Assembly: GCA_002323895.1 (NCBI GenBank)
Contig: DCQM01000091.1
Span: 1 to 17,617 of the forward strand
Source of the DNA: Akkermansiaceae bacterium UBA1518
Lineage (GTDB): Bacteria; Verrucomicrobiota; Verrucomicrobiia; Verrucomicrobiales; Akkermansiaceae
DNA: 17,617 nt
Direction: 5' to 3'
The notes below the pieces were generated by a model. It did no database searches. It saw only the letters and a program-made list of their open reading frames with translations, and had not been told where the DNA came from. A program made the translations under genes and the position numbers. Below, in pieces: positions 9,401-15,945 of this stretch (its first letter is position 1; every line of letters starts with the position of its first letter).

Positions 9401-11040
9401 CCAAGTCCCGCGCCCAAAGTCATGACGGCCCACTCGCGGATTGGATCGATTGGTGGGTTTGTGACTTGCGCGAAGAGTTGCTTAAAATAGGTGAAGAGAA
9501 GGCGTGGATAGCGAGAAAGGGGTGCAAGTGGAATGTCATCTCCCATTGAGAAAACCGCTTCTTGTGCCCCCTTGATCATTGGTGGGAAAACCATGTCGAG
9601 GTCTTCAGCCGTGACACCGTGGGTGACCTGTTGACGGGAGAGTTCGAGAGGTTCGATTTCGAGGCTTGGGACGTGCGCGGAGGGGTCAGTGAAGTCTTTG
9701 AGTTCGATGCGATTTTCATCGACCCACTTTGCATAAGGCTTTTGGGAAGCTAACTGCGCGCGGATTTCTTTATCATAAAGAACTTCGCCGGTCTCAGTGT
9801 TAGCAGAAAGCATCTGGCCTGGGCCAAGGCGCCCACGGCGAATGATTTTTTCATCAGGTAGAACGACCGCCCCGGATTCGGATCCGATGTAAAGTAGGCC
9901 GTCTTCTGTTAGAGTGAAGCGGGACGGGCGAAGACCGTTGCGATCGAGGCTGGCGCAGAGGGTGCGGCCATCGGTGAAACAAAGTCCAGCAGGGCCGTCC
10001 CAGGGTTCGGAGAAAGAGCGGATGTAGTTATAGAATGCGCGCTCCTCTTCAGTGATATCGGGATCGTGACGGAAGGCGGGAGGAACTAGCATGCGCATGG
10101 CGTGTTCGAGGCGCCTTCCGGAAAGAACCAGAAGCTCGAGCGCGTGGTCCAGCGATGCCGAGTCGGATTCGTCATCGTGCATGAGGTTTTTGACGAGCTC
10201 AATGTCATTGCCCCAGAGTTCGGAGCTGAAGAATTCCTCGCGGGATCTCATCCAGTTGCGATTACCTCGAACCGTGTTGATTTCGCCGTTGTGGCACATC
10301 ATGCGGAAAGGTTGACCAAGGGGCCACGCTGGAAAGGTATTGGTGGAGAAGCGCTGGTGGTAAAGTGAGATGCCGGTTTGAAAATCAGAATCTTGGAGGT
10401 CACTGTAAAAAGCTCGCAAGGTAGCTGGCATGGCGAGTCCTTTATAGCTGATAAGGCGGCTAGAAAGAGTGGGGATATAAAATGCCGCTTCGTCTTTGAA
10501 CTCCCGTTCTATCTCGCGCCGAACGAGGTAGAGGAGTCGTTCGAAATGGTCTGAGTCGACATCAGCCGGACGGCTTACAAGAAGGTGGGTGATTTCAGGC
10601 TGAGTAAGGCGGGCCAAATTTCCTAATTCGTCAGGATTAACGGGGACCTCTCGCCAGCCGACGAATTGGATATTGCGTCGGGTGAGGACTGATTCGGTGA
10701 AGGATTTGATGTTCGCGGCAACGCCTTCGGGGAGAAAAAAAACACCAACTCCCAGATCGGTTGGTTCTCCGGTGTAGCCGAATTCTTTAGCAGCCTTGGC
10801 AAACAGAGGTCGAGGGATTTGGCAAAGAATGCCGGACCCGTCGCCAGTTTTCATGTCGGCGTCGACGGCTCCCCGATGGGTCATATTGCAAACAGAGGTT
10901 AAGGCGTAGTCGAGAATATCGTAGGATTTCTCTCCGCGGAGATTGGCAATAGCTCCCATTCCGCAGTTCGCGGTTTCATTATCCCATTGATGCAAAGTGC
11001 CTGAGGAATCGGGAGTGTAACGTGGATGGTGAAATTTCAT
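6457..11040 (-). CDS. gltB: Glutamate synthase large (alpha) subunit, GltB
   Basis: A 1527-residue cytoplasmic enzyme that transfers the amide of glutamine to 2-oxoglutarate to give two glutamates (GOGAT, ammonia assimilation). The N-terminal class II amidotransferase domain (about 26-430) begins at NCGMGAIANLRG; Cys26 should become the catalytic N-terminus once the 25-residue propeptide is removed. The central and FMN-binding barrel domains follow, with GGKSDSGEGGED and MAQGAKPGEGGQLPG. CVYVRKCHLNNC supplies the 3Fe-4S ligands Cys1133, Cys1139 and Cys1144. The C-terminal GXGXG beta-helix begins near RGSAGQSFGTFLCGG. Length agrees with full-size bacterial GltB. No gltD, the NADPH-oxidising small subunit, is adjacent, so electrons come from an unlinked GltD or from ferredoxin. 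ATG at 11040 has no Shine-Dalgarno sequence; the promoter and dyad upstream are listed separately. Confidence 0.97.
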   Translation of the reverse strand: MKFHHPRYTPDSSGTLHQWDNETANCGMGAIANLRGEKSYDILDYALTSVCNMTHRGAVDADMKTGDGSGILCQIPRPLFAKAAKEFGYTGEPTDLGVGVFFLPEGVAANIKSFTESVLTRRNIQFVGWREVPVNPDELGNLARLTQPEITHLLVSRPADVDSDHFERLLYLVRREIEREFKDEAAFYIPTLSSRLISYKGLAMPATLRAFYSDLQDSDFQTGISLYHQRFSTNTFPAWPLGQPFRMMCHNGEINTVRGNRNWMRSREEFFSSELWGNDIELVKNLMHDDESDSASLDHALELLVLSGRRLEHAMRMLVPPAFRHDPDITEEERAFYNYIRSFSEPWDGPAGLCFTDGRTLCASLDRNGLRPSRFTLTEDGLLYIGSESGAVVLPDEKIIRRGRLGPGQMLSANTETGEVLYDKEIRAQLASQKPYAKWVDENRIELKDFTDPSAHVPSLEIEPLELSRQQVTHGVTAEDLDMVFPPMIKGAQEAVFSMGDDIPLAPLSRYPRLLFTYFKQLFAQVTNPPIDPIREWAVMTLGAGLGAERNLLSETSKHARILSLGSALLYEQELETLVKRQEHGFSTQVIDTTWPVGEGEAGMKKALDRICNEAEEAVNNKVEILVLSDRTTSAERVPIPSLLATGSVHHHLNRCRKRLRTSLVIDTGEARDTHQIACLFGFGATAVCPYLGYATVRQVVATDTKKKLGEGMTPELAMANYRKALEKGILKIMSKMGISVLNSYQGAQIFEALGVGKEVVNYAFTGVHSRIGGVGFKEIAEESLVRHRAAFETEAKENKVLDLGDPGYNRYRKSGEAHAITTDVIKNFHTFVRDGKKEDYDDYVKVTLANDPITIKDILEFKVPSSSIPLDEVEPAEEIVKRFTTAAMSMGALSPEAHETLAIAMNRLGGKSDSGEGGEDTRRFKPYPNGDFARSYIKQIASGRFGVSAHYLVNADELEIKMAQGAKPGEGGQLPGHKVNALIARLRNTQPGVQLISPPPHHDIYSIEDLAQLIHDLKEVNPRAKVTVKLVAESGVGTVAAGCAKASADNVLISGHDGGTAASPLSSTKHAGLPWELGISEAHQVLMMNKLRNNITLRTDGGLRTGRDVVIAAILGAEQMNFGTIAMIAMGCVYVRKCHLNNCPVGVATTNPKWRAKFKGSPDHVVNFMIGVAEEAREIMASLGVRSMNELIGRPQKFLAQRDVPDHPKANTLDLKKVLSDKGDENAVRICTQDRNDGIHKPALDLQILKDLAAHTGTTGEENPTAGLMDRGPFTKEYEVVNTDRNIGTRTAGRVAEIYENHGLPSESIDLTFRGSAGQSFGTFLCGGIKLTLIGEGNDYVGKGMSNGELIVRPPAVMNPDFIAAKNSIVGNTCLYGATGGKLFVNGRAGERFCVRNSGSTSVVEGVGDHGCEYMTNGATVILGLTGKNFGAGMSGGIAYIYDIDGMFQSRLNPEMVVARPVKRAPDIKEVKSLIKEHYEKTDSPRAKELLENWDVTLTKLIRVIAKEKYDLEKAEEEHEAAVAVD

Positions 11041-11071
11041 GGTCGGAAAGTCGTAGGAGGATCAGCAGATG

Positions 11072-11095
11072 TTGTGCCCTCCGGAGGGAACACAA
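11072..11095. promoter_or_regulatory. Perfect dyad at the presumed gltB start site: operator or leader hairpin
   Basis: The 12-bp palindrome CCCTCCGGAGGG (11077-11088) is extended by arms TTGTG (11072-11076) and CACAA (11091-11095), with two unpaired bases on one side. It abuts the -10 element and should cover the transcription start. It could be a protein-binding operator over the promoter or a hairpin in the first bases of the gltB leader. Confidence 0.5.
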
Positions 11096-11124
11096 GAATA
11101 TGGTGGAGCGGAGCGAATTGCCAA
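11095..11124 (-). promoter_or_regulatory. Likely sigma-70-type promoter of gltB
   Basis: On the minus strand TTGGCA (11119-11124, five of six to TTGACA) and TATTCT (11095-11100, four of six to TATAAT) are spaced by 18 bases. Transcription would start near 11088, giving a leader of roughly 48 bases. The position and spacing fit; there is no experimental evidence. Confidence 0.5.
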
Positions 11125-11163
11125 GTGGAACTTGTTTCTAGAATAAAATGCAAACAATCGTGA

Positions 11164-11460
11164 TTTTTTGTCGATCTTTCCAGCCCAGTGCATGTTGTTC
11201 AGATTCCAGCGTATTCAGTGGTGGCCATTTTTGGTCTTATTTCCCCATCGGGTGGGTTTCCCCAGCAAATCTCGAGAGAGCTTGCCGCAGAGCTCATGGC
11301 AGAGGGGAGCTAGATCCGACAGCTCAGGAAAACGATGGGGCGGGAGATCGGAAACGAGATTCTTCCTACGCTTTTCGGCAGGGTTTGCGTCATTGGGGGC
11401 GCTCCGGAGCTCAAGGAAAGTTGGCTGTCGAGTGAAGCTGAGGGAAATTTTGTTTTATGA
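11164..11460 (+). pseudogene. Possible decayed gene of unknown function with an in-frame TAG
   Basis: The 465-bp gap 11041-11505 has no confident gene. One plus-strand frame is open from 11164 to 11457, interrupted by one TAG (11311-11313) and ended by TGA (11458-11460). The first part (49 codons) includes VVAIFGLISPSGGFPQQ and ISRELAAELMAEGS; the second (48 codons) includes TMGREIGNEILPTLFGR and VCVIGGAPELKESWLSSEA. Residue make-up is protein-like, and GC is lowest at second codon positions in the second part. No strong start is visible; GTG codons at 11188, 11218 and 11221, or ATG at 11296 and 11335, are possible. I do not recognise a family. Alternatives are two small genes or chance. The other frames also have open stretches, which weakens the case. 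Confidence 0.3.
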
Positions 11461-11505
11461 AGTTCAAAATTTGGATTTTGGACTTTTTGGTAGACTGGAA
11501 TCTGG

Positions 11506-12006
11506 ATGCGCGTCCATCCTTTCGCCGGAATGAATAGGATTTCGAAAGATATCGAAAGCTGGGAACTACGAGAAGTTTTCGTGGAATCGCTGGAATATCA
11601 GGAGTTGCTTCGATTGAGGTTTGACGAGCTTCGGAGGCCGCTGGATCTTGAATGGACTGAGGCGGAAGGTGAGGCAGACAAGCTCGATCGACATTTTGGC
11701 CTTTATTTCGAAGAAGTATTAGTCGGCTCAGTTGTGGTCGTCACCCTCGGCCCCGGTTTTGCTAAGCTTCGGCAGATTGCAGTGGCTAAGCCACAACAGG
11801 GGCGTGGGGTGGGGCAAAGGTTAATGATTGCTATTGAAAATCTTCTCGCCCTTGAAGGGGTGAAGAGATTTGAGCTTAATGCCCGGGTCGATGTCGCGGA
11901 ATTTTACGACACGCTGAACTACCACCGGAAAGGAGAAATCTTTGAGGAAATCGGACTCCCTCACGTCAAGATGATCAAATTAGTCAGGGGGAATGAGTCA
12001 GCTTGA
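11506..12006 (+). CDS. GNAT family N-acetyltransferase
   Basis: A 166-residue protein of the GCN5-related acetyltransferase fold, which moves an acetyl group from acetyl-CoA to an amine. The acetyl-CoA signature is clear: LRQIAVAKPQQGRGVGQRLM (about 88-107), with the Q-x-x-G-x-G loop QGRGVG. It is followed by ALEGVKRFELNARVDVAEFY, in which the AEFY stretch fits the usual late FY/YE motif. The substrate cannot be told. ATG at 11506 is used because GGA lies at a sensible distance; ATG at 11530 (MNRISKD) would remove eight residues and leave the domain intact. Its 3' end overlaps the convergent crcB gene by 23 bp, and no terminator is visible between them. Confidence 0.85.
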   Translation: MRVHPFAGMNRISKDIESWELREVFVESLEYQELLRLRFDELRRPLDLEWTEAEGEADKLDRHFGLYFEEVLVGSVVVVTLGPGFAKLRQIAVAKPQQGRGVGQRLMIAIENLLALEGVKRFELNARVDVAEFYDTLNYHRKGEIFEEIGLPHVKMIKLVRGNESA

Positions 12007-12364
12007 TCCCGGCGATGACGGCGATTAGGCCGAGGGCTACGGAAAGGAAAACTTTTAAGATCGCAAATTGGGTTAGTCCTGTGGTCCAGAGCGAGTGGGT
12101 GTCCCGAGCGAAGGTTGAAAATGTTGTGAACCCGCCGAGGAATCCGGTTGCAAGGAGGGGAAAAACCCATCCGGGGGCGCTTTTTCCGGTGAAATAGCCA
12201 AAGAGGCAGCCGATGAGAAAACAGCCAAGAAGGTTGCAAACAAGAATACCGGCTGGGAAACGCTGGATCGCAGTGTTTTGGGCAAGAGATTGCACTCCGG
12301 AGGAGAGGCCGTAACGCGCAAGTGAACCGAGGCCGCCGCCAAGAAAAACAAGAAGAGCATTCAT
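11984..12364 (-). CDS. crcB: Fluoride ion channel CrcB/FluC
   Basis: A 126-residue, four-helix inner-membrane protein that works as a dual-topology dimer and lets fluoride out of the cell. Family motifs are GGGLGSLARYGLS (9-21), AGILVCNLLGCFLIG (38-52) with the conserved Asn44, and GFLGGFTTFSTFARD (74-88), which holds the phenylalanines of the fluoride path. Length is normal. Its ATG overlaps the trpF stop as ATGA (12361-12364), so it is probably co-transcribed and translationally coupled. I see no fluoride riboswitch next to it or in the trpF leader; pairing with a tryptophan gene rather than fluoride-responsive genes looks incidental. Confidence 0.95.
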   Translation of the reverse strand: MNALLVFLGGGLGSLARYGLSSGVQSLAQNTAIQRFPAGILVCNLLGCFLIGCLFGYFTGKSAPGWVFPLLATGFLGGFTTFSTFARDTHSLWTTGLTQFAILKVFLSVALGLIAVIAGIKLTHSP

Positions 12365-13002
12365 GAGAGGATTTGCATTAGGGCTTGGACTTTCTCGAAA
12401 TTCTTGATTCCAGGTGACGATTCGGCACCACTGGCAATATCAAGAGCGGCTGGTTTGACTGCAGCGAGGGCTTCGGCGGCATTTGCGGGGTTGATGCCAC
12501 CAGCAAGAAGGGTGGGAACCTTTGGGTGTTTTTGGACAAATTCTCCGGCGATGGACCAATCGAAGGTTTTTCCGGTGCCGCCATAGTCCTTTCCGGCAGG
12601 AGTATCGATGAGCAGGGCGAAGTTATGAGATGGGAGTTCGTAATTTGGTAACTTGTCTGCGGAGACTGATTTGATCACTGGGATTCCTTGATCGATAAAA
12701 AACTGAATGTCTTCTATGGTTTCATCGCCGTGGAGTTGAACGATATCGATAAGGCACTCATCAATAAGTTCGATGGCGAGAGGGAGTGAATTATTGACGA
12801 AGACTCCAACCCGGATGATGTCGCCTGCGACATGCGAGGCAATCGTTGAGGCATTTTCAGGCGAGCAATATCGTTTTGACGAAGGCCAAAAATTTAATCC
12901 AAGAGCCGCGACCTTGAGCTTTGCAAGGCGTTCGGCATCCATGAGAGTGGTTACACCACAGATTTTCAAGGAAGGAATTGAGGAAAAAAATTCGTCGATC
13001 AT
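12361..13002 (-). CDS. trpF: Phosphoribosylanthranilate isomerase TrpF
   Basis: A 213-residue cytoplasmic TIM-barrel enzyme catalysing the Amadori rearrangement of N-(5'-phosphoribosyl)anthranilate to CdRP, a middle step of tryptophan synthesis. LKICGVTTLMDA (12-23) holds the general-base Cys15; DIVQLHGDE (86-94) is the usual barrel strand; LLIDTPAG (130-137) carries the general-acid Asp133; LLAGGINPANA and SGAESSPGIKN form the phosphate-binding C-terminal part. In the last motif the usual final Asp (SPGxKD) is Asn. Length matches the family. No other trp genes are near, so tryptophan genes are at least partly dispersed. It follows tRNA-Asp and its terminator by about 150 bases and is probably transcribed from its own promoter, which I cannot place with confidence. 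Confidence 0.95.
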   Translation of the reverse strand: MIDEFFSSIPSLKICGVTTLMDAERLAKLKVAALGLNFWPSSKRYCSPENASTIASHVAGDIIRVGVFVNNSLPLAIELIDECLIDIVQLHGDETIEDIQFFIDQGIPVIKSVSADKLPNYELPSHNFALLIDTPAGKDYGGTGKTFDWSIAGEFVQKHPKVPTLLAGGINPANAAEALAAVKPAALDIASGAESSPGIKNFEKVQALMQILS

Positions 13003-13059
13003 ATCAATGGACGGGGCTGGGGTAACATTCTCGGGGTCTACTGGAAATGATGGAATGTC

Positions 13060-13145
13060 TCTTCTTGAAAAGAAGACCTTCGGAAAATTATTCCGGTGTT
13101 TGAATCGGGGGCTGCAAATATGATTGACCTCGAGAGCTTCTCGAG
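13060..13145 (-). other. Structured leader upstream of trpF: three small hairpins
   Basis: Between the tRNA terminator and the trpF start lie three perfect stems: TCTTCTT/AAGAAGA with a 3-base loop (13060-13076), CGGAA/TTCCG with a 5-base loop (13081-13095), and CTCGAGA/TCTCGAG with a 3-base loop (13129-13145). None is followed by a T-run on the minus strand. A short tryptophan-rich leader peptide is not seen, so classic attenuation is not supported. Confidence 0.4.
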
Positions 13146-13151
13146 CGAGGG

Positions 13152-13179
13152 CAAAAAAACTCTCCGGTTTTGGAGAGTT
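13152..13179 (-). terminator. Strong intrinsic terminator after tRNA-Asp
   Basis: On the minus strand a perfect 8-bp stem AACTCTCC/GGAGAGTT (13172-13179 and 13158-13165) with a 6-base loop runs straight into TTTTT (13153-13157). It ends transcription from tRNA-Asp and any read-through from fabD, about 28 bases past the tRNA CCA end. Confidence 0.85.
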
Positions 13180-13206
13180 AGGTAAGTTGGCAAAACACTA
13201 TAAAAG

Positions 13207-13283
<77 letters not shown>

Positions 13284-13300
13284 GCGTTGCCGGTTAGGAC

Positions 13301-13324
13301 GGCGGGACGCTAGGACGACCCGCC
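13301..13324. repeat. Inverted repeat upstream of tRNA-Asp
   Basis: GGCGGG (13301-13306) and CCCGCC (13319-13324) form a perfect 6-bp inverted repeat with a 12-base loop, 18 bases upstream of the mature tRNA 5' end. The heptamer TAGGACG also appears twice (13295-13301 and 13311-13317). It could be a processing structure in a fabD-tRNA transcript or part of the tRNA promoter region. Confidence 0.35.
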
Positions 13325-13350
13325 AAAAGGAACAAGAACTAATTTGTCCT
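13325..13350 (-). terminator. Weak terminator candidate after fabD
   Basis: On the minus strand AGGACAA (13344-13350) pairs with TTGTTCCT (13328-13335) with one bulged T, and the pairing arm ends in a short T-run (13325-13328). Only 20 bases separate it from the fabD stop. The bulge and short U-tract make it leaky at best, so read-through into tRNA-Asp is likely. Confidence 0.35.
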
Positions 13351-13369
13351 AAAGCGTAATTTTTTTGGC

Positions 13370-14296
13370 TTAGGAAAGCTCGGCGACTGCAGCTTCCAGC
13401 GATTCAGCGTCTTCAATAGAAATAATGCGGGCTCCCTTATCGATCCGGGACATGAATCCGGCCAATACCTTCCCAGGCCCGAGTTCGATGAAAAGGTCGT
13501 GACCCTGTTCGCGGAGCAATTGGATGGATTCGATCCAGCGCACCGAGCCGGTGACTTGATCTTTGAGAGAGGCCCGGATGGCATCTGGGCCTTTTGGGGG
13601 TGCAGCGAGAAAATTCGAAACGACCGGAATTTTAGGTTCGGCGATTTTTGTAACGGCAAGTGCTTCTCCGAGCTTCTCTTGGGCCCCTGCCATGAGACGC
13701 GAGTGGTAAGCTCCGGCAACTTTCAGCTTCTTGCCCATTCGAAGTCCATACTCTTTGGCTTTTGAAACGGCAGTATCTATTCCTTCCTCCTGGCCAGAGA
13801 GGACGGTTTGTCCTGGGCAGTTAAGATTGGCAACATCGACCTTACAATCGTTAGCGAGGCGGGCAACATCATCGTCGGATCCTCCGATCATTGCGGCCAT
13901 GGTTCCTGGGTTGGCTTCGCATGCTTCATCCATGAGTTGGCCGCGACGGGCAACAAGTTTGAGTCCATCTTCAAAAGTGAAAGTTCCAGCAGCACAGTGC
14001 GCGGTCATTTCCCCGAGGGAAAGTCCGGCAGCAGCAACGGGCTCAAGCGAAGGAACTTTTTCGCGAAGAATTTCGAGAAGAGCAAGCCCGTGCAGGAAAA
14101 GGGCAGGTTGGCAATTCCCGGTCCGAGTCAGGTCTTCAACTGGACCGTGGAACATGATATCTGTTAAGGAACGGTTTAGGACCGAGTCCGCTTTTTCGAA
14201 AAGCGCTTTGGCGGAAGGATAGGCTTCGACGAGATCTTGGCCCATACCCACTTTTTGGGCACCTTGTCCGGAGAAGAGAAGAACTGCTTTGCTCAT
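13370..14296 (-). CDS. fabD: Malonyl-CoA:ACP transacylase FabD
   Basis: A 308-residue cytoplasmic enzyme that moves malonyl from CoA to acyl carrier protein, supplying the extender for fatty-acid synthesis. LLFSGQGAQKVGMG (6-19) includes the oxyanion residue Gln11; GLSLGEMTAH (91-100) is the nucleophile elbow with Ser93; ARRGQLM carries the malonate-binding Arg118; GAYHSRLM gives catalytic His198; FIELGPGKVL closes the domain. Length matches E. coli FabD (309). It starts 11 bases after the glycerate kinase stop, so the two are probably co-transcribed, and it is upstream of tRNA-Asp. The usual partners fabH, fabG and acpP are not in the window. Confidence 0.97.
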   Translation of the reverse strand: MSKAVLLFSGQGAQKVGMGQDLVEAYPSAKALFEKADSVLNRSLTDIMFHGPVEDLTRTGNCQPALFLHGLALLEILREKVPSLEPVAAAGLSLGEMTAHCAAGTFTFEDGLKLVARRGQLMDEACEANPGTMAAMIGGSDDDVARLANDCKVDVANLNCPGQTVLSGQEEGIDTAVSKAKEYGLRMGKKLKVAGAYHSRLMAGAQEKLGEALAVTKIAEPKIPVVSNFLAAPPKGPDAIRASLKDQVTGSVRWIESIQLLREQGHDLFIELGPGKVLAGFMSRIDKGARIISIEDAESLEAAVAELS

Positions 14297-14307
14297 GTGA
14301 GTGCGAG

Positions 14308-15414
14308 CTAACCCTGTCCGTGCAGGAGGAGCAAGTCACTTAGCTCACGAACTTTGCGTGAAAGAAGGTTGGCGGTATCCGTCATGAGGGTTTCGAAAGG
14401 AAGGTCGAAATCTGTGAGAGCTCCGCATTGCTTAAATAGGCCAGAATGGCGAACTTCATCGGAAATGTGTCCAGCGATGGCGATGGTCGGTTTTTCGAGG
14501 TTACGGGCAAGTCGGGCGATGCCGACTGGCCCTTTACCAGAAAGTGATTGGGCATCGAGCGATCCCTCACCAGTGATGACGAGATCGGCTTGCTTGATGC
14601 GGGCAGGAAGATCGAGGGCATTGGAGACGAGATCGAAGCCCGGATGGAGTTGAGCCTCGAGAAAATACATCAGGCCGAAACCGAGTCCGCCTGCTGCTCC
14701 TGCCCCGGGCACTTCGGAAAGTTCCGTGGCTTTGGTGACTTTGATGAGATGAATTAAAAATGCTTCAAGAGCTTCTTGTTCGGTTTCGTTGGCCCCTTTT
14801 TGCGGACCAAAAATGGCAGTTGCACCGTTGGGCCCAAGGACTGGGTTGTCGACATCGCATGCTACATCGATAGGTGGTAAGTCGACGAGCTGATCGCGAT
14901 CAATGATGGCGAGTTTTTCCAGCCCGGCTGGGCAGCCAGATAGGGGCCCTTCTTCGGAATCAAGAAAGAGAACACCAAGTGCGTCCGCCATCCCGACTCC
15001 TCCGTCATTGGTTGCGGAGCCACCGATTCCAATAAGGATTCGCTCGACGTTTTTTTGATCGGCTGCGTGGCGTATCATGAGCCCGGTGCCGTAAGTGGAT
15101 GACTGCAGGATGTCGCGCTCTTTTTCTGGAATGAGTTCGAAGCCGGAAGCTGAGGCCATTTCCATTACCGCTAGCCCTGTATCGGTGATGGCGTAACGGG
15201 TTCTTAGAGGGCGATGAAGGGCATCTACGGTATCGCATTCAACCCACCGGCCGCCGAGGGCTGCGAGCATCGTAGAGGTGAATCCTTCTCCGCCGTCAGC
15301 GATGGGGCAGAGATCGATTTCGCAGTTGGGAGGGAGGCCTTTCTGTATTGCTTGAGCGACCTCGGTTGCCGGGAGAGAACCTTTGAATTTATCGTTGGCA
15401 ATAAGGACGCGCAT
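14308..15414 (-). CDS. Glycerate kinase (GlxK/GarK family)
   Basis: A 368-residue cytoplasmic kinase that phosphorylates D-glycerate with ATP, feeding it into lower glycolysis; most members make 2-phosphoglycerate. Family motifs are IANDKFKGSLPATEVAQAI (5-23), CPIADGGEGF (36-45), MEMASASGFELIP (84-96), SSTYGTGLMIRHA (105-117), LIGIGGSATNDGGVGMADAL (127-146), PGAGAAGGLGFG, and TGEGSLDAQSLSGKGP near 275-290. Length is normal. It sits 32 bases after the DUF4870 gene and 11 bases before fabD, suggesting a three-gene transcript. No glyoxylate or tartrate pathway gene is adjacent, so its metabolic source of glycerate is not shown here. ATG at 15414 lacks a Shine-Dalgarno sequence. Confidence 0.95.
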   Translation of the reverse strand: MRVLIANDKFKGSLPATEVAQAIQKGLPPNCEIDLCPIADGGEGFTSTMLAALGGRWVECDTVDALHRPLRTRYAITDTGLAVMEMASASGFELIPEKERDILQSSTYGTGLMIRHAADQKNVERILIGIGGSATNDGGVGMADALGVLFLDSEEGPLSGCPAGLEKLAIIDRDQLVDLPPIDVACDVDNPVLGPNGATAIFGPQKGANETEQEALEAFLIHLIKVTKATELSEVPGAGAAGGLGFGLMYFLEAQLHPGFDLVSNALDLPARIKQADLVITGEGSLDAQSLSGKGPVGIARLARNLEKPTIAIAGHISDEVRHSGLFKQCGALTDFDLPFETLMTDTANLLSRKVRELSDLLLLHGQG

Positions 15415-15446
15415 GACAGATCTGAAGCAGTAAAAAGGCCAAGCGT

Positions 15447-15839
15447 CTAGCTGACAAAGCGAATGCAGAGAGGGTAGCGGTAAGAAACTCCTTCATTCGA
15501 CCTCACGGCGGCTATGATCGTAACTACAAGCCAGAATATACCGAGAATGGGCAGGAGAACGAATCCGATAATAACGAAGCAAAGTGCAATGCAAATTAAA
15601 CCATAAAGAGTGCAAGAGATATTAAAATTGAGCGCTTCCTTGGCCTGATCTGCCCCGAAGAGATATTCGTCTTTTTTAATCAAAAATATGATGAGTGGTC
15701 CGACGATGTTTCCGAAAGGGATTCCTACACACGCAGAAAATGCTGAAAGGTGGGCGAACATGCCCCATTGGCGCTCAGGAATGGGAACGCCGGAGTGATG
15801 AGATGGCGGTTGCGCGGCGGCAGGTGGAAGCTGATCCAT
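15447..15839 (-). CDS. DUF4870 domain-containing membrane protein
   Basis: A 130-residue small membrane protein of unknown function. It has a proline-rich N-terminus (MDQLPPAAAQPP), then WGMFAHLSAFSACVGIPFG (25-43) leading into a first membrane segment to about 54, the hallmark KEALNFNIS (67-75), two further hydrophobic stretches at about 76-93 and 94-112, and the typical YRYPLCIRFV tail (120-129). These are the features of the DUF4870 (Tic20-like) family. It is first in the apparent DUF4870-glycerate kinase-fabD run and divergent from the BLUF gene. TTGACA occurs on the minus strand upstream, but with no convincing -10. Confidence 0.85.
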   Translation of the reverse strand: MDQLPPAAAQPPSHHSGVPIPERQWGMFAHLSAFSACVGIPFGNIVGPLIIFLIKKDEYLFGADQAKEALNFNISCTLYGLICIALCFVIIGFVLLPILGIFWLVVTIIAAVRSNEGVSYRYPLCIRFVS

Positions 15840-15889
15840 CCGAGAAGGGTATTCTTTTATGAGATTTTGCCTATTACAAAAGATCTAGT

Positions 15890-15906
15890 ATTGCTTCCAA
15901 GGCAAT
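15890..15906. promoter_or_regulatory. Dyad in the DUF4870/BLUF divergent gap
   Basis: ATTGC (15890-15894) and GCAAT (15902-15906) flank TTCCAAG, making a 17-base imperfect palindrome in the 106-bp gap between two divergent genes. Its place suits a regulator site for either gene. Five-base arms are weak evidence. Confidence 0.25.
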
Positions 15907-15945
15907 TTACTCGCCGTGAGATTCCACTTGTGTCAATCTACGACC

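Noticed and set aside
12365..13151. Fluoride riboswitch for crcB
   Set aside because: No match to the fluoride riboswitch core was seen in the trpF leader, and crcB itself starts inside the trpF stop codon, leaving no room for a leader.
13003..13151. Tryptophan attenuator or leader peptide before trpF
   Set aside because: No short open frame with Trp codons and no terminator/antiterminator pair ending in a T-run next to trpF.
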